This document shows, in pieces, positions 24,195-32,732 of a stretch of DNA of 64,000 nucleotides. The stretch's first letter is position 1. Every line of letters starts with the position of its first letter. Below the pieces are notes generated by a model that did not search any database, was not told the DNA's origin, and worked only from the letters and a program-made list of their open reading frames with translations. Made by a program: the position numbers and the translations under genes. Source of the stretch: Compostibacter hankyongensis (GTDB lineage: Bacteria; Bacteroidota; Bacteroidia; Chitinophagales; Chitinophagaceae); contig NZ_BAABFN010000022.1 in the NCBI RefSeq assembly GCF_039541075.1, positions 124,001 to 188,000 on the forward strand, read 5' to 3'.

Positions 24195-25372
24195 GCTTTC
24201 CGCCGCCGGATCTCCTTCCGGATAAGGCCGAGCTCCCTGCCGGTCTGCCCGGCAATGGAAGTATTCTCCTGGGCCCGCCGTATGAGATAGGGCAACACCT
24301 CTTTAACCGGTCCGTAGGGCAGGTATTTGGAAACCCGGAAGCCGGCCTTAGCCAGGTTGAAGGTGATGTTGTCGCTCATACCATAAAGCTGTGAAAAATG
24401 CACATGCGGATGGCTGGCCGGCAATCCCTTCTCCTGCATCTGCGCAACGCCCAGCAGGCAGCTTTCCTCATTGTGCGTACCCATAAAAAGGGAAAGCCCT
24501 TCGAGATGTCCGATACAAAACCGGACCGCCTGGTTATAATCCCGGTCGGTAGCGGCTTTGTCCGGCTGTATGGGAGACGGATAGCCGAGCGCAGCCGCCC
24601 GCTTTCGCTCTTTTTCGAGGTAAGCGCCCCGCACCAGCTTGGCGCCCAGGATATAACCGGCATGACGGCTTTTTTCAAACGATTCCTCCAGAAAGGAAAG
24701 CCGGTCGTGACGATAGAGCTGGAAGGTATTGTATACTATAGGTTCCAGCTGGTTAAAGGTGGACATCATTTCATCCGCCAGCTCATCCACTGCTTGCTGT
24801 ATCCAGCTTTCTTCCGCATCGATCAGCACGCCCGTCTTTTTTGAGGCAGCCGCTTTACAAACAGCGTATATGCGTTTACGTATGCGTTCCCATTCCTGCT
24901 GCTCTGCTACGGAGAGCGCAGCGCCGCTGTGCTTCTTCTCCAGCAATCCAAAGCGAGAAAATCCGGTAATCTTAATGCTGATAAAGGGAATATTGGGTTG
25001 CCCCGATGCGTAGTGGATGGCCCGGATGAATTCGGGTACGGCGCGATCATAATTTTCTTCCCCCTCAGCCGCTTCCACGCCGTAGTCCAGCGCCGCCCCC
25101 ACGCCAAACTGTCCGAGCTTTCCTGCGGTACGGCCGGCTCCCTCAAGAGATTCCCCGCCGCAGAACTGGGCAAAGAGGGTTTCCCGTATCAGACCGGTCA
25201 CAGGCAGACCGGCTTTCAACGCCATACGTATAAACCGGGATCCTGCCTTTACCAGCCAGGGATAGTGCATGGCTGAAAATATCCAGCCGGCTTTACGAAG
25301 TGCCTTGTCCGTTTTATAGGCAAAAGCATCCTCCGTATTGTCAAACGAAAGTGCCGATAATGGTTGCTCCAT
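24173..25372 (-). CDS. Proline dehydrogenase
   Basis: The 399-residue protein is a stand-alone PutA-type (beta/alpha)8 barrel FAD enzyme oxidising proline to pyrroline-5-carboxylate at the membrane. Visible family segments include FISIKITGFSRFGL (about 125), GVLIDAEESWIQQ (about 181), YILGAKLVRGAYLEKERKR (about 238) and FSQLYGMSDNIT (about 334). The downstream RVSKYLPYGPVKEVLPYLIRR carries the substrate-binding YxxRRxxEN-like end. The start at 25372 is supported by a -7 element 20 bases upstream and removes an implausible 92-residue leader. The last eight codons (ASIVSSQ region) are written in an intergenic-type repeat, so the C-terminal tail has probably been altered by that element. Confidence 0.9.
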   Translation of the reverse strand: MEQPLSALSFDNTEDAFAYKTDKALRKAGWIFSAMHYPWLVKAGSRFIRMALKAGLPVTGLIRETLFAQFCGGESLEGAGRTAGKLGQFGVGAALDYGVEAAEGEENYDRAVPEFIRAIHYASGQPNIPFISIKITGFSRFGLLEKKHSGAALSVAEQQEWERIRKRIYAVCKAAASKKTGVLIDAEESWIQQAVDELADEMMSTFNQLEPIVYNTFQLYRHDRLSFLEESFEKSRHAGYILGAKLVRGAYLEKERKRAAALGYPSPIQPDKAATDRDYNQAVRFCIGHLEGLSLFMGTHNEESCLLGVAQMQEKGLPASHPHVHFSQLYGMSDNITFNLAKAGFRVSKYLPYGPVKEVLPYLIRRAQENTSIAGQTGRELGLIRKEIRRRKASIVSSQ

Positions 25373-25391
25373 AGAAATAAACCCTATGCGG

Positions 25392-25399
25392 CAAATGTA
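25392..25399 (-). promoter_or_regulatory. -7 promoter element for proline dehydrogenase
   Basis: On the minus strand this reads TACATTTG, an exact TAnnTTTG match 19 bases upstream of the chosen ATG. It lies downstream of the SusC/SusD terminator hairpin, so the gene is probably transcribed independently. Confidence 0.5.
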
Positions 25400-25471
25400 A
25401 GGGATTCCGCTAAATAGGAAATACAGCCACGGATACAGAAAGATATCCGGCAAGCAGACTTCTTTACATAC

Positions 25472-25503
25472 AAAAGCGGTCCCGCCGAGGCGAGACCGCT
25501 TTG
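25472..25503 (-). terminator. Terminator after the SusC/SusD pair
   Basis: The arms AAAGCGGTC and GACCGCTTT pair perfectly around a 12-base GC-rich loop. On the minus strand the hairpin ends in TTTT. It lies about 20 bases past the SusD stop and separates the pair from proline dehydrogenase. The T-run is short, so efficiency is uncertain. Confidence 0.55.
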
Positions 25504-25523
25504 CCATAAAAATATTATCCCCT

Positions 25524-27035
25524 TTAAAACCCCGGGTTATTGGGCAGCAGATTCGGGTTAATATCCGATTCATGCTTGGGTATCGGGAAAAGCAGGTTCT
25601 TTTCCTGGAAGGCCTTTCCCCAGACGGTCTTATGGCCGACAAAGTCATCCCAGTTGCCCGTCACATCGTTATGCACCTTGCGGGTGCGGACCATGTCGAA
25701 CCACATCTTGTTCTCAAAACAAAGTTCAAAATAGCGCTCCAGCCATACCTCATGCTCAAAGGCGGTCTCGCCCATTGCAACAATAGGCGCCAGCTTTGCC
25801 CGGGCCCTGATCTGGTTGACGTACTTGATAGCATTCGCATTGGGACCGCCTCCGGCCCGGTTGGAAGCTTCTGCGTACATCAGCATCACATCCGCCAGCC
25901 GGTACAAGGTATAGTTCAGATCGGACTTGGCAGTTTCCGTTATTGCATTTACATCAAACCACTTGTAGATATAATGGTGTTTGAAAGTGATAATCTCCGA
26001 GGAACCTTTCTTTTTATAACTGGTATAGAAGAACTGCTTTTCTGCCACACGCTTGTCTCCGGCAGGGAATGAATTGATGAACTGATCCGTGGGAAATACC
26101 GAGCCATACTCATCCGCGTACGCAGAGATACCCGAATAGTTGGGGACATTCAACGGAGTAAGCGGATTAACAGAAGGTACACTGGCCGCATATTGCACCT
26201 GCAGTATAAATTCTCCCTTGTTTTTGTTCGCCGGTTTGATCATATCGGTATACTCCGGGAACAGCGTATATCCCCCTTTCTGGATGACCTCCAGGGAGCG
26301 CTTGGCCGACTCGGCATAGTACTGGTTACCCCCTTTGATCGCCGCCCCCGCATAGGTGAGGTATACATCCGCGAGGATGGACTTCACAGCCCCCATGGAG
26401 ATACGTCCTCCTTCATCCCGCCAGGGGAGGGTGGATTTTTCCGCTGTGAGCAAGTCTGGAATGATGATGCTGTCGTAAATGGCCTTGGCCGGGGTGCGGG
26501 GCAGGTTCAGGCCATTCAGGTCTTTGGGCAACTCAGTAACTTTTGGCACGGCCCCATACATCCGCACCAGGAAGAAATAATACAATGCCCGCAGGGCATG
26601 TACTTCGGCCAGCATATTGGTCTTTGCCTCGTCCGTCAAACCCGGAGCAGTTATATCTGGTATTTTCTGCAGGGCCAGGTTACATTTTCCGATACCCAGG
26701 TACATCTGCTGCCACCAGGTATCAAAATAAAAGGAAGTTGAATTGTAAGTAAGTGTCTGAAAATTCACAAAGCCGGTTTGACCCAGATCGCTGTTGGATT
26801 TCCCGGTCATGAATTCCATCAGGTTCCAGGTATTGCCACCGTAGGAGGAAGGCTGACCGGCCAGAAAGCCCTGCATGCTGCTGTAGGGGCCGTTCGCCAG
26901 GGCTCTTGCCACCTTCTCGCTGGACAGGGGCGTATTGGGGGTAATAAAGCCGGTGGGCTCTTCCTCGAGGAACTTCTTACAGGAGCTTCCAAGGAGCAGC
27001 GCCGCGGCTATGATGAGATATGGTATCTTTTTCAT
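25524..27035 (-). CDS. SusD/RagB-family nutrient-binding outer-membrane lipoprotein
   Basis: The 503-residue product begins MKKIPYLIIAAALLLGSSC (Cys19 lipidated), then KKFLEEEPTGFITPNTP, the usual SusD N-terminus. TPR-like helices (about 80-250) include the family motif LRALYYFFLVRMYGAVP. The C-terminal half ends with RADVMLMYAEASNRAGG-like and FENKMWFDMVRTRK segments, typical of RagB/SusD. It would cap the SusC pore encoded just upstream and bind the substrate on the cell surface. The ATG at 27035 follows the SusC stop by 74 bases. The ligand is not predictable from sequence, and no glycoside hydrolase gene is attached. Confidence 0.93.
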   Translation of the reverse strand: MKKIPYLIIAAALLLGSSCKKFLEEEPTGFITPNTPLSSEKVARALANGPYSSMQGFLAGQPSSYGGNTWNLMEFMTGKSNSDLGQTGFVNFQTLTYNSTSFYFDTWWQQMYLGIGKCNLALQKIPDITAPGLTDEAKTNMLAEVHALRALYYFFLVRMYGAVPKVTELPKDLNGLNLPRTPAKAIYDSIIIPDLLTAEKSTLPWRDEGGRISMGAVKSILADVYLTYAGAAIKGGNQYYAESAKRSLEVIQKGGYTLFPEYTDMIKPANKNKGEFILQVQYAASVPSVNPLTPLNVPNYSGISAYADEYGSVFPTDQFINSFPAGDKRVAEKQFFYTSYKKKGSSEIITFKHHYIYKWFDVNAITETAKSDLNYTLYRLADVMLMYAEASNRAGGGPNANAIKYVNQIRARAKLAPIVAMGETAFEHEVWLERYFELCFENKMWFDMVRTRKVHNDVTGNWDDFVGHKTVWGKAFQEKNLLFPIPKHESDINPNLLPNNPGF

Positions 27036-27109
27036 CTGTAGATATTTTGTCTTTTTCAATTGATCAACAAACCGGAAATCTTGCATTCCGGACAACAGCA
27101 CGACACGCT

Positions 27110-30100
27110 TTAAAACTTAACCGATGCCCCCAGCGTCCATACGCGGGGACGGGGATAAGGGAAGAAATCCAGGTTCTGTGAAAAAGCAGGGCTGTCTCCA
27201 TAACCGGTCATATAAGTATCCACTTCCGGGTCGTATCCGGTGTACTTGGTAATGATGAACAGGTTGTCCACGCTCACATAAAAGCGCAGCTTGGACATCT
27301 TCATCTTAGACAGGGTGCTCTCCGGGAAGGTATAGCCCAGCACAAAGTTCTGTCCCCGGATAAAGGAGCCGTCCTCCACCCACCAGGTATCGAAATGCGA
27401 ATCCTGTGCAAACTTGTAGTTCCGGACCTGGGAGATCATGGTGTTCTGGTGATCTTCCGTCCAGCCATCCAGCACCGTGGTCAGGCTATTGGCGATGGTC
27501 TGCCGGTCTTCGGAAGAGTGCTTGAAGGTAGCGGCTGTATTCACCCCCTGTACAAACCGGATGTTGGCGGACAGGTCCCAGTTCTTCACCGTGAGCTTGG
27601 TGCTGAATACACCCGTCCATTTGGGATAGGCGCGCCCGATGATGCTGTAGTACGGGCTGCCATCCTCATTGTAAATATATTTCCGGTCACCGGGCTTCAA
27701 ACCGTGCTCATCGGCTTCTGCGGCCTCATCGGAGCCGTAGGTGCCCAGGCGGGTCATGCCGTAAAAGGAACCGATCGGATAGCCTACCCGCAGCACATTG
27801 GTCTCACCCAGGAAGTTGGGTCCGGGGAAGATATCCGCATTGCCCTCATTCAGCTTCAGGATGGTATTCTTGTTGGAGGCAAAGGCAAAATCGGTGGTCC
27901 AGGTAACGTTCTTTGTCTGTATGTTCGTGGTGCTGAGGCTGATCTCAATGCCGGCATTTCTTACAGATCCTACGTTTTTATAGACATAGGGGGTTCCCAT
28001 ACCAGCCGACCAGGGAATAGGAGCCTGCAGCAGCAGATTCTTGGTTCGCTTATTATAATAATCCGCTTCCAGGCTGACCCGGTTTTCAAACAAGCCCAGC
28101 TCGATGCCTACATCGGCCTGAATGGATTTTTCCCATTTCAGGTCCGGATTGCCGAGACGATCGGGAACCAAAATAGATTGATTCTCTCCGCCTAAAACCG
28201 TATTACCGGCAATAATGGTAGCAAGGGAACGGTAATTGCCAATCTCCTGATTACCGGCCGCGCCGTAGCTGGCCCGCAGCTTCAGATCGCTGATAGTTTT
28301 ATTATCTTTCAGGAAGTCTTCGCTGGAGATGCGCCAGGCTGCCCCGATGGAGGGGAAAAAGGCGTATTTATTATTTTCCCCGAAAACCGAAGAACCGTCG
28401 TACCGGCCGGTGGCAGTCACCATGTATTTTTCAGCGATATTGTACATCAGACGGGCATAATAGGAATTCATGGTCCGCTTTCCGTCCGAGGTGCCGATAG
28501 CTTGTTTTACCGCACCGGCGTTCAGGTTATGCCACTGGAAAAAATCGTCCACAAAATCCTGCCCTTCCGCGTTGACGCTTTCCGAATAATTCTCCAGCCA
28601 GGAAACCCCCAAGAGGGCAGTCAGTCGTTGCTGCTCGCTGATCTGCTTGTTCCAGGTCAGGTAGCTCTCCGACTGCCAGTAATAGGCCTGCCCGGAACTG
28701 CTGGTAGCTACTCCGCCCTGGTCTGCCGATAAATGCTGCAGATTCATGGAAGAGTAAAAATTCGATTTATTTGAAGCTACGCCGTATCCGAAGTCCGTCT
28801 TAAAATCCAGGTCCTTGGTCAGATGGAACAACAGATAAACGCTTCCCAGGGTCTGCTGGGTATTGTTCAGGCCATAACGGTTATGTGCAATATCCACCGG
28901 GTTGGGCCCGCCTTCCAGACCGTCAATATCAAAGTTGCCCGCCCAGATCCCGTCGGGATACTTAACCGGCAGGATAGGCACTTCCTCCGTCACCATCCTG
29001 GGTACATTCAGACCGCCATTTGCATCAGAAACCATTCTTTGCTTATCCTTGTTAAAGGCTATATCGCCCCCGATCTTCAGCCAGCTATTGATGTCGTTGT
29101 CCATCGTAAAACGCACCGAATAGCGTTTGTACCAGGACTCGATCATGAGCCCGTTCTGATCCTGAAAGCCGAGGGAAAGGCTGTACAGGGATTTATCGTT
29201 TCCGCCCTGCAGGATCAGGTAATGGTTGGTGGAGACAGCCGGTTTGTAAGTTTCCGATTCCCAGTTGGTATTGTAGAGCGGGTTGTCGTTTTCGTCAAAC
29301 AGCAGCGGAAAGTTCTCGTGATTCAGCGCCTTGGGCGGCGTTTGCACTTCTCCCAGCGGATCAAACTTTTGCCCATTTTTATACGCCTCATTATACACAT
29401 CGATAAACTGTTCCGAATTGAGCGTCTTCAGGTGCCGGGACAGGGTGCTTACATTCACATTCCCCTCATAGGAGATGGTCGGCGGTCCGGCCTTACCCCG
29501 TTTGGTGGTCACCATAATAATACCGTTGGAACCCCGGGCCCCATAGATGGCTTCGGAAGAAGCATCCTTCAGCACCTGGATGGACTCGATATCGTTCGGG
29601 TTGATGGTGTTGGGCGGCACGCCGACCACCCCATCCACCACGAACAGGGGATCCAGGTTGGAGCTGATGGAGGCGATACCGCGGATCCGGATCTTGGCGG
29701 CCTGCCCCGGGGCATTGCTGTTGACGTTGACATCCACACCGGGCAGCTTGCCTTCCAGGGCCTGCGAAACGTTGGGCACCGAAGGCCGGTCCATCAGCTT
29801 TTCCGAGTTGATGGTGCCGATGGCGCCGGTGACGTCGGATTTCTTTACCGTACCGTAACCGATGGCCACAAACTCGTTCAATTGAGTGGAAGACATGCTC
29901 ATCGTAAGATTAACGGTGTGCTGGTTGGCTACAGGTACTTCCTTTTCCTCATAGCCGGTGAACGAAAAGACCAGCGTAGCGGTATTTCCGTCAGGTACTT
30001 CCAGGGCATATTTGCCGCTTGCATCGCTGGCTGTGCCTGTGGTAGTACCCTTTACCCGTATCGTCACCCCCGGCAAAGGAGCGGAGTTGTCCGCGCTGGT

Positions 30101-30193
30101 TACCGTACCGGTTACCCTGAACTGCGCAAAGGCAGCGACAGGCAGCAGGAGCAACACCAAGACGATACATCTCTTGTTTAGCGTGTTTAACAT
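27110..30193 (-). CDS. SusC/RagA-family TonB-dependent outer-membrane transporter
   Basis: The 1027-residue product has a signal peptide ending VAAFAQ (about residue 23). A carboxypeptidase-like regulatory domain follows (about 25-105; GTVTSADNSAPLPGVTIRV). The SusC plug carries SQALEGKLPGVDV and the RGIASISSNLDPLFVVDG hallmark (about 170-200). A 22-strand-type barrel ends in RVWTLGASVKF, with a terminal aromatic residue. With the SusD lipoprotein it forms a pedal-bin importer powered by TonB-ExbBD. No sigma/anti-sigma regulator gene is adjacent. It is divergent from a YiaK-like reductase gene, which may hint at sugar-acid or ulonate substrates. Confidence 0.94.
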   Translation of the reverse strand: MLNTLNKRCIVLVLLLLPVAAFAQFRVTGTVTSADNSAPLPGVTIRVKGTTTGTASDASGKYALEVPDGNTATLVFSFTGYEEKEVPVANQHTVNLTMSMSSTQLNEFVAIGYGTVKKSDVTGAIGTINSEKLMDRPSVPNVSQALEGKLPGVDVNVNSNAPGQAAKIRIRGIASISSNLDPLFVVDGVVGVPPNTINPNDIESIQVLKDASSEAIYGARGSNGIIMVTTKRGKAGPPTISYEGNVNVSTLSRHLKTLNSEQFIDVYNEAYKNGQKFDPLGEVQTPPKALNHENFPLLFDENDNPLYNTNWESETYKPAVSTNHYLILQGGNDKSLYSLSLGFQDQNGLMIESWYKRYSVRFTMDNDINSWLKIGGDIAFNKDKQRMVSDANGGLNVPRMVTEEVPILPVKYPDGIWAGNFDIDGLEGGPNPVDIAHNRYGLNNTQQTLGSVYLLFHLTKDLDFKTDFGYGVASNKSNFYSSMNLQHLSADQGGVATSSSGQAYYWQSESYLTWNKQISEQQRLTALLGVSWLENYSESVNAEGQDFVDDFFQWHNLNAGAVKQAIGTSDGKRTMNSYYARLMYNIAEKYMVTATGRYDGSSVFGENNKYAFFPSIGAAWRISSEDFLKDNKTISDLKLRASYGAAGNQEIGNYRSLATIIAGNTVLGGENQSILVPDRLGNPDLKWEKSIQADVGIELGLFENRVSLEADYYNKRTKNLLLQAPIPWSAGMGTPYVYKNVGSVRNAGIEISLSTTNIQTKNVTWTTDFAFASNKNTILKLNEGNADIFPGPNFLGETNVLRVGYPIGSFYGMTRLGTYGSDEAAEADEHGLKPGDRKYIYNEDGSPYYSIIGRAYPKWTGVFSTKLTVKNWDLSANIRFVQGVNTAATFKHSSEDRQTIANSLTTVLDGWTEDHQNTMISQVRNYKFAQDSHFDTWWVEDGSFIRGQNFVLGYTFPESTLSKMKMSKLRFYVSVDNLFIITKYTGYDPEVDTYMTGYGDSPAFSQNLDFFPYPRPRVWTLGASVKF

Positions 30194-30691
30194 AGATTTT
30201 GGTTTTGAAATAACAGAAAGAACTGAGGAATCGGGATATTTTAGCGACAGAAAGCAGGTCCGGGACATGCTCCGGCTTCATCCGGCAGCCGGACCTCTCC
30301 TTGTGAGAGAATGGCAGGACTGCCGGAAAACAGCGGAGCATGAGATCTCCCTACCGGGGTGGAGGGTCACCCGGGGAAAAGGGCAATACAGTAATGTTGA
30401 ATCGATTTAGCAAACTACCGTACCGGTAAAGATGAGTAGACATATACAATGGTATTTAGATATTGGTTAATGACGTTCGCTTTATAAAAAAACAGCAATA
30501 CTGTGTTTCTTTATTTCATCATGCCCGCCATGCAGCAATCAGATTCATAAAAATAATTTTTTCCTTTTAAACCACCTAATTATTTCGTCCTGTCCTTATT
30601 TCTTTTTATCCGTGAATGGGAATTTTTATTTATCATTGTCTTATTCATCCAATCTGTTCTCAGTACCGGTAAGACGGTCTAATTCCCTTAT
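30194..30691. promoter_or_regulatory. Divergent control region between susC and the YiaK-like gene
   Basis: This 498-base non-coding gap becomes AT-rich toward the right. A leader hairpin (TCCGGC at 30271-30276 pairing with GCCGGA at 30288-30293) lies about 80 bases upstream of susC. A one-mismatch minus-strand -7 candidate (TACCATTG, near 30447) is present, but no exact TAnnTTTG was found. No conserved coding frame is visible here. Confidence 0.4.
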
Positions 30692-31672
30692 ATGCATAAC
30701 ATACCTTTTCCGGAATTAAAGACAGTCTTTAAGCAGATTCTGCTGAAGCATGCTTTTCCGGAAGACCGCGCCGAATGCTGCGCCCGCATCTTTGCCGAAA
30801 ACAGTCGCGACGGGGTACCTTCGCACGGACTGAACCGCTTTCCTGTTTTTATTTCCCATATTAAGGAAGGCCTTATTGATGTGCAGGCAGAACCGGAGCA
30901 GACGGATGCCCGGGGCATGATCGAACAATGGGACGGGCGCCGCGCACCGGGTATGTACACGGCCACGCTGGCCGTTGCCCGCGCAGCAGCGCTGGCTGCG
31001 ACCGGCGGTATGGGTATGGTCGTGGTAAAAAATACCAACCACTGGATGCGGGGCGCTACCTATGCCTGGCAGGCGGCGGACCAGCACTGCATCAGCCTCT
31101 GTACCACCAATGCCATGGCCATCATGCCCCCCTGGGGCGGTACGGCTCCGCGGCTGGGCAACAACCCGCTGGTGATCGGCATTCCCCGGGAGCGGGGACA
31201 CCTGGTGCTGGATATGGCGCTTTCGCAATTTTCTTTCGGGAAGCTGCAGGAATACCGACTGGCCGGAGAAACGCTGCCCGTCGCCGGCGGTTTCGATACA
31301 GCGGGCCAACTCAGCAAAGATCCCGTGGCAGTCATGGATGCCAAACGATTGCTGCCGGCCGGATACTGGAAGGGAGCAGGTCTTTCTTTTATGCTGGATG
31401 CGCTGCTGGTCAGCCTTAGCGGAGGACGTTCGGTAGCGGACATCGCAAGCAGCGGTAAGGAAAGCGGGGTCTCCCAGCTGTTCCTTTGCATACATTCCAC
31501 CGGTGAACATGCTTCCCTCGTGGAGGACATCCTTGATTTTACAAAAGCGGGCTCCGCGGATGGCAGCATACGCTACCCCGGGGAACGGACCCTGGCTGCA
31601 CGGCGCAGAAGTGAAAAAGAAGGAGTGCCGGTAAACGAAAAAATCTGGCAGGAAGTGCTGGCTATGGTTTAG
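30692..31672 (+). CDS. yiaK: 2,3-diketo-L-gulonate reductase-like Ldh-family oxidoreductase
   Basis: The 326-residue protein belongs to the malate/L-lactate/ureidoglycolate dehydrogenase (Ldh_2) fold. PSHGLNRFPVF (about 46) and NTNHWMRG (about 114) hold the catalytic histidine and arginine region. SLCTTNAMAIMPPWGG and GNNPLVIGIPR form the NAD(P) site. The segment FGKLQEYRLAGETLP and the following GGFDTAGQLSKDP and LLPAGYWKGAGLSFMLD match E. coli YiaK strongly. YiaK reduces 2,3-diketo-L-gulonate in ascorbate and ulonate breakdown. It is divergent from the SusC/SusD pair. Its stop overlaps the murB stop by three bases. Confidence 0.85.
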   Translation: MHNIPFPELKTVFKQILLKHAFPEDRAECCARIFAENSRDGVPSHGLNRFPVFISHIKEGLIDVQAEPEQTDARGMIEQWDGRRAPGMYTATLAVARAAALAATGGMGMVVVKNTNHWMRGATYAWQAADQHCISLCTTNAMAIMPPWGGTAPRLGNNPLVIGIPRERGHLVLDMALSQFSFGKLQEYRLAGETLPVAGGFDTAGQLSKDPVAVMDAKRLLPAGYWKGAGLSFMLDALLVSLSGGRSVADIASSGKESGVSQLFLCIHSTGEHASLVEDILDFTKAGSADGSIRYPGERTLAARRRSEKEGVPVNEKIWQEVLAMV

Positions 31673-32691
31673 TACACATTCACTTCCCGTTCCAGCTGTA
31701 CCCCGTACCGCTGCGCCACACTCTCCGCGATCTTTTCCGAGAGACGGTAAATGTCGGCACCCGAAGCCCCGCCGTAATTCACCAATACGAGCGCCTGCCG
31801 GGCATGTACGCCGGCATCTCCCTCCCGGTAGCCCTTCCACCCGCATTGCTCGATCAGCCAGCCTGCCGCCAGCTTGTATCCTCCTTCCGGAAGCGGGTAG
31901 GCCACGATATCGGGATGATCTTTCTGCAGCTGCTCATATTTTTCGCGCGCTACTTCAGGATTCTTGAAAAAGCTTCCCGCGTTACCGATCTTGGCCGGAT
32001 CGGGCAGCTTGGCGGTACGGATACGGATGACCGCTTCGCTGACCGCGCGTACGGAAAGCTCCTTCACCCCCATGGTTTCCAGCTCCTGCCGGATGGCCCC
32101 GTAAGCAATGTTGAAGCGGGGCTGCTTAAGCAGCCGGCAGGTAACGCTCAGGATGGCAAACTGTTGCCGGTACTGTTTCTTGAATACGCTTTCGCGGTAG
32201 CCAAATCCGCATTCCGCATTTGAAAAGGAGACTATTTTCTTTTCCTTCAGCTGCATGGCTTCAAGAGTATAAAAAACATCCCTGATCTCCGTACCATAGG
32301 CTCCGATGTTCTGCATAGGACCGGCGCCGACATTGCCGGGGATCAGCGAAAGGTTTTCCAGTCCGCCCCAGCCCCGCTCCACGCAATATTGCACAAACCG
32401 GTGCCAGTTTTCTCCCGCGCCAGCCCGTACATAAACATATTCCGCATCTTCCCCCGTTTTTTCGATGCCCCGTATCTCGTTCTTCAGCACGGCGCCCTGC
32501 ACCGGCCGGGTAAGCAGGATATTGCTTCCTCCGCCCAGGATCAGCGGCGCCGGCATACGCAGACGCGCATCATCGAGCAGTCCGCGCAGCTCCTCCGCCG
32601 ACGAAAAGGTAGCATAATAGCGCGCCTTCTCATCCATACCAAATGTGTTCAGCGCTTTCAGGGAATATTGTTCGTAAATCGTCGTAGACAT
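31669..32691 (-). CDS. murB: UDP-N-acetylmuramate dehydrogenase (housekeeping type I)
   Basis: The 340-residue protein shows FAD-binding GGGSNILL (about 53) and SLIPGNVGAGPMQNIGAYG (about 116), the catalytic YRESVF region, the proton-donor serine in GNAGSFFKNP (about 239) and the C-terminal domain of the longer E. coli-like type I enzymes. It reduces UDP-GlcNAc-enolpyruvate to UDP-MurNAc for peptidoglycan in the cytoplasm. The gene lies 41 bases downstream of priA on the same strand, so this is probably the main cell-wall MurB. The shorter paralog at 5572-6429 belongs to the polysaccharide locus. Confidence 0.94.
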   Translation of the reverse strand: MSTTIYEQYSLKALNTFGMDEKARYYATFSSAEELRGLLDDARLRMPAPLILGGGSNILLTRPVQGAVLKNEIRGIEKTGEDAEYVYVRAGAGENWHRFVQYCVERGWGGLENLSLIPGNVGAGPMQNIGAYGTEIRDVFYTLEAMQLKEKKIVSFSNAECGFGYRESVFKKQYRQQFAILSVTCRLLKQPRFNIAYGAIRQELETMGVKELSVRAVSEAVIRIRTAKLPDPAKIGNAGSFFKNPEVAREKYEQLQKDHPDIVAYPLPEGGYKLAAGWLIEQCGWKGYREGDAGVHARQALVLVNYGGASGADIYRLSEKIAESVAQRYGVQLEREVNVY

Positions 32692-32732
32692 GTTTTTAAT
32701 AACTGTTTATCCGGTTTCGTGCGCCTGCCATA

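Noticed and set aside
28823..30181. Plus-strand open frame of 452 codons
   Set aside because: It is antisense to susC and histidine-rich by chance; no family resemblance.
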